Below are positions 5,965 through 13,068 of a stretch of DNA of 13,068 bases, in pieces. The notes beneath the pieces were generated by a model. It ran no database searches. It saw nothing but the letters and a program-made list of their open reading frames with translations, and was not told where the DNA came from. The number at the start of each line of letters is the position of its first letter. Position 1 is the stretch's first letter. The translations under genes and the position numbers were made by a program. This DNA is from CAZPCT01 sp964585325 (lineage in GTDB: Bacteria > Patescibacteriota > Minisyncoccia > JACQLN01 > CAZPCT01), in contig CAZPCT010000008.1 in NCBI GenBank assembly GCA_964585325.1, forward strand, positions 1 through 13,068, given 5' to 3'.

Positions 5965-7125
5965 TTAGAGTCTTTCTTTGACCTCCTGCCCGGAAGCGTC
6001 GAAGTATTGTACGTACATGTCAGTATCAATATCGCCGTTCTGGTCGAACGTGATCCTTCCCATCGCCCCTTCCCAGTCCGCTATTGAAGACAATAGGTAA
6101 CGGGCCATACACTCCGTGTCTTTTTCATCCCTGCAAAACTCCACCGCCTCTTTGACGAGAAACAGTCTATCGTAGGAACTCGTCACCCACAAATCAGCCG
6201 TTGTGTAAGGTGCGCCAAATCTTTCTTCATACTCTTTCCTGATCCCCTGAACCTGTGACGAAGTTGGATCCACCCATGCAGCCACACTGAAAGCTCGGGA
6301 AGCTACCAGATCACTATTATCTTCAAAAACCGTTTTCGTTAAACCTGTCCAGTCGTGGAAAAAATAATCATATTTGCCGGCGAGACCCAGCTCCTTCAGT
6401 TGGCGATAGAAAAGCTGACTCCCCTTGTCGTCCTGAGAAGAGAACATGATTGAATCAGAATCCGTCCCCCCGATTCTTAGAATAGGCGTTCGTAGATCAG
6501 TCTCGTCGGGTTGGTAGCGAACGTGCAAAGTTATCTCGCCTCCAAGCTCCTCGAACCTCTTAATAAAAGAATCTACTACTCCGTCGGGGTAATCTTTCTG
6601 TTCATTCAGTACTGCCACTCTTCGTGCACCTTTTTCAAAGGCGATATCCGCGATTCTGCTTGCAAGTAGATCGGCCTTAGGCATCACACGAAAACTGAAA
6701 GGGCCGGCATTCGTGTAGTCGTTGTGAGAGGTAGCGGCAGCTATTTGAAGAACTTCACGCGCATTGGCAATCGGAGCTATCACCAAACTTTCGGTACTAC
6801 ACCCGCCCCCAAGTATGATTTTTACACCGTCCTGTTCAATGAGCTTCTGTGCTGCGTTAGCAGCCTCGGTCCCGTCACATTTGCCGTCTTCCACGATGAG
6901 TTGAACCTGTTTTCCATCAATTCCGCCCGTGCGATTAATCTCCTCCGAGGCCAAGATCGCCGCGTTCGCGATAGGCTCTCCGTAACTTGAGCCAGTTCCG
7001 GTAACCGGCGAGATGACCCCAATTTTAATAAGGCCACTCTCTCCACCCTTTCCCGCGCTAACGGCGACAACCAATAAAACTACACCGACAACCGCGATGA
7101 TGACGTCTCTTTTTATGTTTGGCAT
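5965..7125 (-). CDS. LivK-type ABC transporter solute-binding protein, membrane-anchored
   Basis: The protein belongs to the Peripla_BP_6 / branched-chain amino acid binding family; in this family two lobes close over a small ligand outside the membrane. It has 386 residues. Residues 6-24 form a single hydrophobic signal anchor (DVIIAVVGVVLLVVAVSAG) with no lipobox cysteine, so it is probably held in the membrane by the uncleaved segment. Then IKIGVISPVTGTGSSYGE, AANAAQKLIEQDGVKIILGG and the SFRVMP strand follow, all typical. C83-C109 and C331-C339 sit as two likely disulfides, agreeing with an extracytoplasmic position. No permease or ATPase subunit gene lies nearby, so it may act with a distant transporter or as a free receptor. 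The ATG is 20 nt beyond the tRNA end, with no Shine-Dalgarno site but a TAAAAT box (7132-7137). The ligand cannot be read from sequence. Confidence 0.9.
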   Translation of the reverse strand: MPNIKRDVIIAVVGVVLLVVAVSAGKGGESGLIKIGVISPVTGTGSSYGEPIANAAILASEEINRTGGIDGKQVQLIVEDGKCDGTEAANAAQKLIEQDGVKIILGGGCSTESLVIAPIANAREVLQIAAATSHNDYTNAGPFSFRVMPKADLLASRIADIAFEKGARRVAVLNEQKDYPDGVVDSFIKRFEELGGEITLHVRYQPDETDLRTPILRIGGTDSDSIMFSSQDDKGSQLFYRQLKELGLAGKYDYFFHDWTGLTKTVFEDNSDLVASRAFSVAAWVDPTSSQVQGIRKEYEERFGAPYTTADLWVTSSYDRLFLVKEAVEFCRDEKDTECMARYLLSSIADWEGAMGRITFDQNGDIDTDMYVQYFDASGQEVKERL

Positions 7126-7131
7126 GTAAGT

Positions 7132-7137
7132 ATTTTA
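7132..7137 (-). promoter_or_regulatory. Possible -10 box before the solute-binding protein gene
   Basis: TAAAAT ends 6 nt before the ATG at 7125, in an AT-rich 20-nt gap between the tRNA and the gene. No -35 is visible; that position falls inside the tRNA. It could start a leaderless message. Alternatively the gap is merely the leader left after tRNA 3' processing of a longer transcript. Confidence 0.25.
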
Positions 7138-7145
7138 ATAATGAG

Positions 7146-7218
7146 CGGTCCCAAGGGGATTCGAACCCCTGTTACATGGATGAGAACCATGCGTCCTAGG
7201 CCTCTAGACGATGGGACC
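7146..7218 (-). tRNA. tRNA-Glu (anticodon CTC)
   Basis: The minus strand folds into a full 73-nt cloverleaf. The acceptor stem GGTCCCA pairs with TGGGACC, with G as the discriminator base. The anticodon stem CATGG/CCATG encloses the loop TTCTCAT, giving anticodon CTC, which reads GAG. The T arm is intact, with GGTTCGAAT as its core. The 3' CCA is not encoded, so it must be added by a nucleotidyltransferase. The gene begins 5 nt after the murF stop codon and ends 20 nt before the next ATG, so it is probably released from a longer mRNA by processing. Confidence 0.95.
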
Positions 7219-7223
7219 TATAT

Positions 7224-8468
7224 TTAAATCTCGCGGATCTCCTCCACGAGCGTATCCATCATAACGGCACGGGAGCCTTTTATCAAGACAACGTCACCCT
7301 CTGTAAGCACCTCCTGAAGCTTGGTTTTGATAGCATCAGCGTTCCGGCCCCACACCAGATTGCCTCCCTGTCCCCACCGTGCCTTCTCAAGTTCTTCCCG
7401 CGCGAATGCTGTGGCGGGGCCCACCAGGAAGATGATGTCAGCAACGTCCGCCGCACGTTGCGCAATATGACGGTGCGCTTTCTCTGTGTTGACACCCAAT
7501 TCACGCATGTCTCCCAACACCGCTATTTTCCGTGTTCCTTCAAACTTTGATAACGCTTCAAGCGCTACTTCGGCGGAAAGAGGTGAGGCATTATATGTAT
7601 CATCAATGATTAAGGTTCCTTTTATCCCTTTTACAAACGCCATACGGTGCCTAAGAGGCTGGAAGTGCTCCAACGCTCCTGCAACAGAAACAAGATTCGC
7701 GCCGGAGGATACACCTACCGCGCACGCGGCAAGAGCGGCGTACATAATGCCTTTTCCTATGCTTTTATGAAGCCGAACAGGCACCGTGGAACCCTTATAC
7801 GAAACCTTAAAACTCATCCCTGCCGACTCAAGATCGGCCCGTGTAGGCGGCAGATAGTACGGACCCAACCCTTTCACGTCCGCATCCCCATCCATGCCAA
7901 ACATGACCATCCGCTTGCCATCCGCTACACGCCGCGCCAACCCTCGCACTGTCGCGTCGTCATTATTAAGTACCGCCGTTCCGCCGGGCTTGAGCGCTGA
8001 CAAGATAGCGGCTTTCTCGTTCACGTAAGCCTCTCTGTTTTCAAAGAATTCCAGGTGCACCGGCATGGCGCCCACCGCCGTTATAACCGCCACGTCCACG
8101 GGAATAAACGAAGAAAAATACTGTATGTCGCCCGGCCGGTCCGCCGCCATCTCCAATACCAAGGCCTTTGGGTATGTGAGCGGAAGAAGGAGCAACCCTA
8201 TTCCTTTTAAAATATTCCACGCCCACTTGAACACGTTTCGGTTTGCAACAACGCTTCCCAGCACCGTCAAGGGCAGCCCAATCTCTGTATTGAGATTCTC
8301 TTCGTTTTTCCGTACGCCCCCCGGCCACCTCTGGGAAAGTACCATGTAGATAGCCTCCTTAGTGGAAGACTTCCCCACCGAACCGGTGATACCCACCACA
8401 AACGGCCGGTACTTCCATAGCACCGCGCGTGTGAGCCATCTAAGAATAAACTGAATTAAACTTTTCAT
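7224..8468 (-). CDS. murF: MurF-like Mur ligase lacking the usual N-terminal domain
   Basis: MurF joins D-Ala-D-Ala to UDP-MurNAc-tripeptide using ATP, the last cytoplasmic peptide step of peptidoglycan. This protein has 414 residues against about 450. Seen: P-loop GSVGKS (29-34), ENLNTEIGLP (57-66), EMAADRPGDI, the metal/substrate segment with H138, lysine K152 at the position carbamylated in Mur ligases, LNNDD, and IDDTYNASP (D289-P296) opening the C-terminal domain. The P-loop starts at residue 29, whereas it is near 107 in E. coli MurF (from memory), so the N-terminal UDP-sugar-binding domain is absent; a short amphipathic stretch replaces it. The start at ATG 8468 is chosen because GAGGTGAG lies 6-8 nt upstream; TTG 8474 would be too close. 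The gene lies 12 nt after ddl and 5 nt before the tRNA. Confidence 0.88.
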   Translation of the reverse strand: MKSLIQFILRWLTRAVLWKYRPFVVGITGSVGKSSTKEAIYMVLSQRWPGGVRKNEENLNTEIGLPLTVLGSVVANRNVFKWAWNILKGIGLLLLPLTYPKALVLEMAADRPGDIQYFSSFIPVDVAVITAVGAMPVHLEFFENREAYVNEKAAILSALKPGGTAVLNNDDATVRGLARRVADGKRMVMFGMDGDADVKGLGPYYLPPTRADLESAGMSFKVSYKGSTVPVRLHKSIGKGIMYAALAACAVGVSSGANLVSVAGALEHFQPLRHRMAFVKGIKGTLIIDDTYNASPLSAEVALEALSKFEGTRKIAVLGDMRELGVNTEKAHRHIAQRAADVADIIFLVGPATAFAREELEKARWGQGGNLVWGRNADAIKTKLQEVLTEGDVVLIKGSRAVMMDTLVEEIREI

Positions 8469-8474
8469 GTGCAA

Positions 8475-8482
8475 CTCACCTC
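8475..8482 (-). promoter_or_regulatory. Shine-Dalgarno site deciding the murF start
   Basis: GAGGTGAG on the minus strand ends 6 nt before the ATG at 8468 and overlaps the ddl stop codon. It rules against the TTG at 8474, which would begin only 1 nt after the site. Ribosomes ending ddl translation could re-initiate here. Confidence 0.7.
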
Positions 8483-9653
8483 ATTCGTTTAAATCTTGAC
8501 TGTTAATCTTGGGTCCTCCCGCCTTTTTGAGTATATCTGAGTCAAATGCATACGTGATGTTTTTGTTGGCAGCAAAACGCTCCTCTGCCAATTGAACAAG
8601 TGTCGTTACAAGCTCAACCCCAGAAACACCCGCTTGTTTCCAGTTGTGGTGATAAAGACTGCCTGGAAGTGTATTTACCTCATTAACGTATACTTGTTGA
8701 GACTCACTATTAATTAGAAAATCTATCCGTGCCAAACCCGCGCATCCTAGCAAGCGGTATGTTTTCTCTCCCAGCTCTCTAACGCGATCTTGTAAACTTT
8801 CTGAAATCTGAGCCGGAATTTCACTGTACTGTGTGTTTACGCCTCCCCCTTTACTACCCGACAAATACTTCTCACTGAAATCAAAGAACTCTGTTTTATT
8901 GAGAGGGCGTTCTATTTCCGCCAGACGCAACAGGTCGTTGCCCATTATAGGAAGCGTCACTTCAATAAGATTTTTTACGCTCTCTTCTACCAACACCTTA
9001 TCGTCATACCGAAAAGCAACCTCTAGGGCGTTACGTAGCTCCGTCTCCGTTTTTACCCGCGTCAGCGCAATACTTGAACCAAGGTGTACTGGTTTTACAA
9101 AGAGCGGCCATGCCAATGTGTTGATTCGTCTCTCCACTTCATCCTTGTTTTCTTCCCAGTCACGTGATGTAAACCAGACATACGGGACCACGGGCACGTT
9201 CTCAGTACTTAAAACCTGCTTAGTAACCGCCTTGTCCATGGAAAGCACGGAAGCAAATAGATCGCAACCCACAAAAGGCACACCCGCCATACGCAACAAG
9301 CCCATCAGACTCCCGTCCTCACCATACGTTCCGTGCATTGCTGGAAACACAACGTCAACCCGCTGTGTTTTAGATCTCAGAGTGGGCCATATGATCTGTA
9401 ATCCATTATCAAACAACAAGCGAATCTTCTGTTGTTTTTTAAGAGATTCCTCAAAATTATCCCGCTTAAAGTACGCGAGATCATTCATTTCCTGGTCGCA
9501 ATACCATGACCCGTCCTTTGCTATGTACACGGGCCACACAGAAAAAGTGCCCTTGACCAAAAGAGACTCAATAATAGGAACATGAGCGGTGATGATTGAA
9601 ACATCATGCTCCGCGCTCCGACCCCCGAATATGACTGCAACGTTTTTTGCCAT
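8481..9653 (-). CDS. ddl: D-alanine--D-alanine ligase
   Basis: This ATP-grasp enzyme makes the D-Ala-D-Ala dipeptide that MurF attaches to the stem peptide. The 390 residues are slightly long for the family. Seen: VAVIFGGRSAEHDVSI (E15, substrate contact), FPAMHGTYGEDGSLMGLL (103-120), MDKAVTKQVL (139-148), FVKPVHLGSSIALTRV (ATP-binding), EKYLSGSKGG (261-270), and the metal ligands D311 (ARIDFLI), E325 and N327 (YVNEVNTLPG). The K262-Y263 pair in the omega loop is that of D-Ala-D-Ala ligases; VanA-type D-Ala-D-Lac ligases have histidine there, so normal dipeptide and vancomycin-sensitive precursors are expected. The C-terminus extends about 40 residues past the last core motif. It starts 14 nt after the upstream ligase, without a clear Shine-Dalgarno site, and its stop overlaps the murF ribosome-binding site. 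Confidence 0.96.
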   Translation of the reverse strand: MAKNVAVIFGGRSAEHDVSIITAHVPIIESLLVKGTFSVWPVYIAKDGSWYCDQEMNDLAYFKRDNFEESLKKQQKIRLLFDNGLQIIWPTLRSKTQRVDVVFPAMHGTYGEDGSLMGLLRMAGVPFVGCDLFASVLSMDKAVTKQVLSTENVPVVPYVWFTSRDWEENKDEVERRINTLAWPLFVKPVHLGSSIALTRVKTETELRNALEVAFRYDDKVLVEESVKNLIEVTLPIMGNDLLRLAEIERPLNKTEFFDFSEKYLSGSKGGGVNTQYSEIPAQISESLQDRVRELGEKTYRLLGCAGLARIDFLINSESQQVYVNEVNTLPGSLYHHNWKQAGVSGVELVTTLVQLAEERFAANKNITYAFDSDILKKAGGPKINSQDLNE

Positions 9654-9667
9654 AACTCTATTCTAAG

Positions 9668-11104
9668 TTATAGATACTGGTCTGGCCAATCGTTCTGAAG
9701 AAGCACTACGTCTCCTTTTACTGTCAGGTGTGGAAGCGCGGCGTACGCCTCCGGCGCACTATCAAACCATATCAATTCGCCCTTAAATCCGCCCCGGGCC
9801 AATCCCTCCGCTATATAGGGGGTCACAGACGTTTTAATGAGAACCACTTTTTCAATACCCGCTTCCGCGATACGGGCCCCAATGGCTTTGTGTATCTCCT
9901 CACTACGTTCCCCCATCTCAACCAGCCCAGGGGTAACATAAAAACGCCTACAGTCTTCCAAGGTAGCCAAAAAATCAATTACCGCCCTCACGCCATCGGG
10001 ATTGCCATTATAGCTGTCGTCAAGTAAAACCACTCCAGCGACATCCTCGTTGGGCTCCAAACGGTGCTTAAAAGGTTTTGTTTTACTCACACCTTCTCTG
10101 ACCTGCTCTAAAGACAGCCCCAGTTCCACTGCAAGATGCGCTGCAGCCGCTAAGGGACCAACCTGATGCAAACCCAAAAGCTTAGATTTCAATACCACTT
10201 CCTCACCGTTGTTTCTAAACGTAAATGAAGTGCCCAACAACCCAGTCTGCACATTTTCTACACTCCATCCGTCTACCCCTTCACAGCTATAAAGTCTATG
10301 CTCCGAACGTGCATACCTGCGAGCATGTTCACTCTCAGCATTCACATACACCGCTCCACTTTCTCCAACATAGTCAGCAAGTTCATAAACCGTCTGAGCA
10401 GTGCGCTTCAACGATTTAAACTTTTCTAAGTGAGCTTCGTTGACGCCTGTGATAACCCCTATGCCGGGCTGAACCAGCTCGCACAATTCTTTCACATCTC
10501 CAGGATAGTACTCCCCTAGCTCAAACACCAAGACATCCTCATCACCCTCAAGCTCAGTGATAAATCTGCTTATACCCAGTGGCGTGTTATAGCTTTCAAG
10601 CGGCGCGGCAACCTTTTTTCCTTCTGCCAATACGGTTCGCAATATCTCACGCATGCTTGTCTTTCCAAAGCTGCCCGCAATACCGACCCGAACAGCTTTG
10701 TGGCTAGCCAACTTTTTCCGCGCATTTCGTACAATGAAGTAGGTGACCGGCTTCTGTACAAGAACTTTCCCTACAAGAAGCACAGCCACTAAAAAAACGA
10801 CAAGTATGTAGGGAATAAATAAAACAAGGACAATAAAGATCAGATAACCATACCAGCCCCCCAGAGTAGCCAGGAGTGTGATAGCTAAAATACTCAGCAT
10901 CAACGTTCCCACCCAGAGTACCCCCAACAACACCACTACCTTAACGGTAGTGGTGAGACTTTTCCGCTGCTCAACATGGGTAAAATCCTGTACCTTCCCA
11001 TACCATGACAAAAAATCGCGCACATCATATTCACTTGCTTGGAGCATATACACAAGTGAGCGAACGTAACGAGGGTGGTAGCGGGAAAGGAGGCGTTTAA
11101 GCAT
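9668..11104 (-). CDS. Membrane-anchored MurF-like Mur ligase paralogue
   Basis: The product has 478 residues. The first 140 are not MurF: a basic segment, then two strongly hydrophobic regions (about 54-83 and 84-114) that likely form two or three membrane helices. The Mur ligase core follows: P-loop GSFGKT (144-149), NTPLG (173-177), FELGEYYPGDV, the AHLEKF segment with H225, and LDDSYNGNP (D362-P368). The position of the carbamylated lysine (AKGEI in E. coli MurF, recalled) is valine, V239, and the usual LGDM-E segment reads TPGLVEM. ATP binding seems intact but catalysis may be altered. The start at 11104 overlaps the hydrolase stop by 8 nt; an ATG at 11155 is in frame but would overlap by 59 nt. 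It could be a second MurF, or a ligase acting on lipid-linked precursor, as MurT does in other bacteria; this is inference. Confidence 0.85.
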   Translation of the reverse strand: MLKRLLSRYHPRYVRSLVYMLQASEYDVRDFLSWYGKVQDFTHVEQRKSLTTTVKVVVLLGVLWVGTLMLSILAITLLATLGGWYGYLIFIVLVLFIPYILVVFLVAVLLVGKVLVQKPVTYFIVRNARKKLASHKAVRVGIAGSFGKTSMREILRTVLAEGKKVAAPLESYNTPLGISRFITELEGDEDVLVFELGEYYPGDVKELCELVQPGIGVITGVNEAHLEKFKSLKRTAQTVYELADYVGESGAVYVNAESEHARRYARSEHRLYSCEGVDGWSVENVQTGLLGTSFTFRNNGEEVVLKSKLLGLHQVGPLAAAAHLAVELGLSLEQVREGVSKTKPFKHRLEPNEDVAGVVLLDDSYNGNPDGVRAVIDFLATLEDCRRFYVTPGLVEMGERSEEIHKAIGARIAEAGIEKVVLIKTSVTPYIAEGLARGGFKGELIWFDSAPEAYAALPHLTVKGDVVLLQNDWPDQYL

Positions 11105-11855
11105 TGAATTCTCTGATATGTTGCGAGACAACGTGAGGGTGTTCTTGATGAACAAAGTGCCCAGCGTTGGGTATAATCACAAGCGAAGAGTTAGGAATAA
11201 GCGTGGTAAGTCGATTACCATCATCCACGGGTGTTTCAGAGTCACTACTCCCCCAAATTAACAACGTGGGGATTAGCACTTTGGACGCTTGGTTTTCAAG
11301 GGTCTCCTTCACAATATTCACAAACGTCCCTTTCAAGTGGCCTGCGTTCTCATAGTCACTTTTCAAGGAACGATAAAACCATTTTCGTAATTTAGCTCTC
11401 CAAAAGTAAAATGGCGGGACAAATGTCACAATATTCCCGACTTTCGCAACAATGTTAGCAGGCACAGTGCGCAAATTGTGCCTAGGTGTAACACCGGCAG
11501 CTCCAATGAGCACCAGTCGCTCCGTAGCTAATTTCTGCTCCGCAAGTCCTTTAATAGCAACGCGCCCACCAAAAGAATGCCCGACCAGCACCGACACCTG
11601 CGTCACGCCAATTTTTTCAAGAAACGTAGAGACAAACTCAACATAGTGGTTGAGATCCCACACCTTTTTTGGGGACTCGCTTTTTCCAAATCCTGGCAGA
11701 TCCAACCTAATGACCCGATACTCGGCGGAAAGAAGGTCACGAGTGAGTTCGTCAAACGTGTGCAAGGTGTCACCCCATCCATGCAACAAAAGAAGAGCTC
11801 TCCCGCTCCCCTCATCAACATATTCAGTTAGAAGATCCTGCACAATTACTTGCAT
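11097..11855 (-). CDS. Alpha/beta hydrolase
   Basis: The 252-residue length is typical of a single-domain alpha/beta hydrolase. Seen: oxyanion-hole HGWGD (25-29), DLPGFGKS (52-59), nucleophile elbow GHSFGG with S94, the acid D205 in IWGSSDSETPV, and H233 in PNAGHFVHQEHP. The catalytic triad is complete. There is no signal peptide or membrane anchor, so it acts in the cytoplasm, though the lid region (about 140-165, FVPPFYFWRAKLRKWFY) is aromatic and basic and might touch lipid. The substrate cannot be predicted; the family includes esterases, lipases, C-C bond hydrolases and haloperoxidases. Position is informative: it sits between the PBP and a Mur ligase, 23 nt after the PBP stop, and overlaps the ligase start by 8 nt, so expression is likely tied to wall synthesis. 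It has no clear Shine-Dalgarno site. Confidence 0.9.
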   Translation of the reverse strand: MQVIVQDLLTEYVDEGSGRALLLLHGWGDTLHTFDELTRDLLSAEYRVIRLDLPGFGKSESPKKVWDLNHYVEFVSTFLEKIGVTQVSVLVGHSFGGRVAIKGLAEQKLATERLVLIGAAGVTPRHNLRTVPANIVAKVGNIVTFVPPFYFWRAKLRKWFYRSLKSDYENAGHLKGTFVNIVKETLENQASKVLIPTLLIWGSSDSETPVDDGNRLTTLIPNSSLVIIPNAGHFVHQEHPHVVSQHIREFNA

Positions 11856-11878
11856 ATCTGTTGTTACGCAGCACCTGC

Positions 11879-13068
11879 CTATTGGTCTACCGGCTTGGTC
11901 GGTTCTACACCATAGTAGTTAAGAATAAACGACGCAACGTTCTTAAAAAGCGGCCCTACGGATACTTCAGAAAACTGCACACCCTTCGGGTTCTCCAGCC
12001 GCACCAACATAACGAACCGTGGGTTAAACGCAGGCGCGTAGCCCACAAACGTGTGGTTGACCTCGTCCGAGTACCCACCTGACGGGGACGGTATCTGTGC
12101 CGTTCCCGTCTTGCCCGCCACGAAGTAGCCGTCCATTTTAGCCCCCCAGCCAGAACCCTTCTCCACTACGGAGACGAGCATGCGGGTGATACGCTCCGCC
12201 GTGTCAGGCTCTATCACCTGTCTTCGCTCACGGGGGCGGCCTTCGTAAACCGTCTCGCCGTCTGCCCCAATAATCCTGTCCACAATGTAGGGGCGCATAA
12301 GTATACCGTCGTTCGCCAATGCCCCAATAGCCATAGTCAACTCCAGCGGGGTCACTGAGATACCCTGGCCGAACGAGGAAGTTGCTATTTCCACTGGGCC
12401 TCCTTTCTCTACATTGCGCACGCTCCCGGCCACCTCTCCAGTAAGTTCAATGCCCGTTGTCTCGCCAAACCCAAAGTTGCTCACATACTCCCGCCACGTC
12501 CCTTTGGGTATACGATTGACCACATGAACAATACCTGTGTTCAAAGACTTCTCAAGAACCTGCGTCATTGTCTGTACACCCTCCACGCGCTCTCCTGAAT
12601 TTTTTATAGTGCGGTCAGCCACACGCACGGAGCCTGTGTCTGTATACGTCATTTCTGGGGAGACGACGTGCACGTCCAGCGCGGCCGCCATGGTAAGCGG
12701 CTTGAAGACGGAACCCGGTTCATACACGCTTTGTGTGACAGGGTTCAAAAAGCGTGAGAAATCTTCCTCAGCATAGTTGTTTGGATCAAATTGTGGGAGT
12801 GTGGCCATGGCAAGCACCTCCCCGGTACGCGGGTTCACTACCACCCCCTGAGCGCTACGGGCGCCGTACCGTTCGCGGGTCTCCTGAAGATACCGCTCCA
12901 ACGTACGTTGAATATTATAGTCAAGTGTAAGGTACACGTCCGCGCCGTCCTGAGGGTGTGAAATATTTGAGAGGGCAGAAATAAGCTGGCCAAACGGGTT
13001 GCGAAAACCGTCAACAAATCCCTGCTCTCCAGAAAGCTGGCTATTAAAATACTCCTCCACGCCATATT
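11879..13068 (-). CDS. Class B penicillin-binding protein (FtsI/PBP2-type), N-terminus outside the window
   Basis: This is a peptidoglycan DD-transpeptidase that cross-links stem peptides outside the membrane. Only the C-terminal part of about 396 codons is present; the frame stays open through 13068, with YGVEEYFNSQLSG at the edge, an internal motif of these proteins, so the membrane anchor and most of the dimerisation domain lie beyond. Counting from the codon at 13060, the three penicillin-binding motifs are intact: SVFK (S117-K120, nucleophile S117), SLN (172-174) and KTGT (317-320). FGFGETTGIELTGE and the SFGQGISVTPLEL segment are also typical. No PASTA domain follows; it ends about 75 residues after KTGT. 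It heads the visible operon, 23 nt before the hydrolase. Whether it serves division (FtsI) or elongation (PBP2) cannot be told from this fragment, so no symbol is given. Confidence 0.93.
   Translation of the reverse strand, partial: YGVEEYFNSQLSGEQGFVDGFRNPFGQLISALSNISHPQDGADVYLTLDYNIQRTLERYLQETRERYGARSAQGVVVNPRTGEVLAMATLPQFDPNNYAEEDFSRFLNPVTQSVYEPGSVFKPLTMAAALDVHVVSPEMTYTDTGSVRVADRTIKNSGERVEGVQTMTQVLEKSLNTGIVHVVNRIPKGTWREYVSNFGFGETTGIELTGEVAGSVRNVEKGGPVEIATSSFGQGISVTPLELTMAIGALANDGILMRPYIVDRIIGADGETVYEGRPRERRQVIEPDTAERITRMLVSVVEKGSGWGAKMDGYFVAGKTGTAQIPSPSGGYSDEVNHTFVGYAPAFNPRFVMLVRLENPKGVQFSEVSVGPLFKNVASFILNYYGVEPTKPVDQ

Noticed and set aside
8833..9585. Plus-strand open frame of 250 codons opposite ddl
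   Set aside because: It is Ser/Thr/Arg-rich without motifs, and the opposite strand encodes complete D-Ala-D-Ala ligase signatures.
8481..9653. Possibility of a VanA-type D-Ala-D-Lac ligase
   Set aside because: The omega loop carries Lys-Tyr (262-263) as in D-Ala-D-Ala ligases, not the histidine of VanA-type enzymes.
11105..11155. Upstream ATG at 11155 for the membrane-anchored Mur ligase
   Set aside because: It would overlap the hydrolase gene by 59 nt; the ATG at 11104 gives the 8-nt overlap usual for coupled genes and starts at the basic pre-membrane segment.
1..13068. CRISPR array, insertion sequence or integrase
   Set aside because: No spaced direct repeats, transposase or recombinase motifs were seen on either strand. 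The only tRNA is followed within 20 nt by a gene start, with no attachment-site duplication noticed.

Overview
The window is a compact, single-strand stretch of bacterial chromosome. Every gene I can support lies on the minus strand, so the order of transcription runs from the right edge to the left. Several features point to Candidate Phyla Radiation / Patescibacteria, probably a Parcubacteria-like lineage: small intergenic gaps, MurF-type ligases without the usual N-terminal domain, a signal-anchored orphan solute-binding protein, an L21 with a lysine-rich tail, a tRNA without encoded CCA, and several genes without a Shine-Dalgarno sequence. Base composition looks near 50% GC by eye. TGA is used as a stop codon by at least four genes, which argues against the Gracilibacteria/Absconditabacteria code (TGA = Gly). 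The lineage assignment is inference.

Right part (13068 to 7224): a peptidoglycan operon. It starts with a class B penicillin-binding protein cut by the window edge. Next come an alpha/beta hydrolase, a membrane-anchored MurF-like ligase, a D-Ala-D-Ala ligase and a second, soluble-looking MurF-like ligase. Gaps are 12 to 23 nt, or an 8-nt overlap. A tRNA-Glu(CTC) begins 5 nt after the last ligase.

Middle part (7125 to 1243): a LivK-type solute-binding protein without an accompanying transporter, a 245-nt interval holding a possible 49-residue gene, an undecaprenyl-diphosphate-synthase-like cis-prenyltransferase (lipid carrier for peptidoglycan), a P2-type cation ATPase, and RmuC. The prenyltransferase and the ATPase both depart from their families at well-known functional residues.

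Left part (1250 to 1): ribosomal protein L21 with its own promoter and a Rho-independent terminator. After the terminator comes a coupled pair of small unknown genes, a membrane zinc-ribbon protein and an 88-residue protein, with their own extended -10 promoter and strong ribosome-binding sites, closed by two tandem hairpins.

The biological theme is cell-wall precursor assembly: lipid carrier (uppS), dipeptide (ddl), dipeptide addition (murF) and cross-linking (PBP). The most unusual element is the membrane-anchored MurF paralogue, which has valine where MurF enzymes carry the carbamylated lysine. Neither MurF homologue shows the N-terminal UDP-sugar-binding domain. No CRISPR array, insertion sequence or rRNA was seen.
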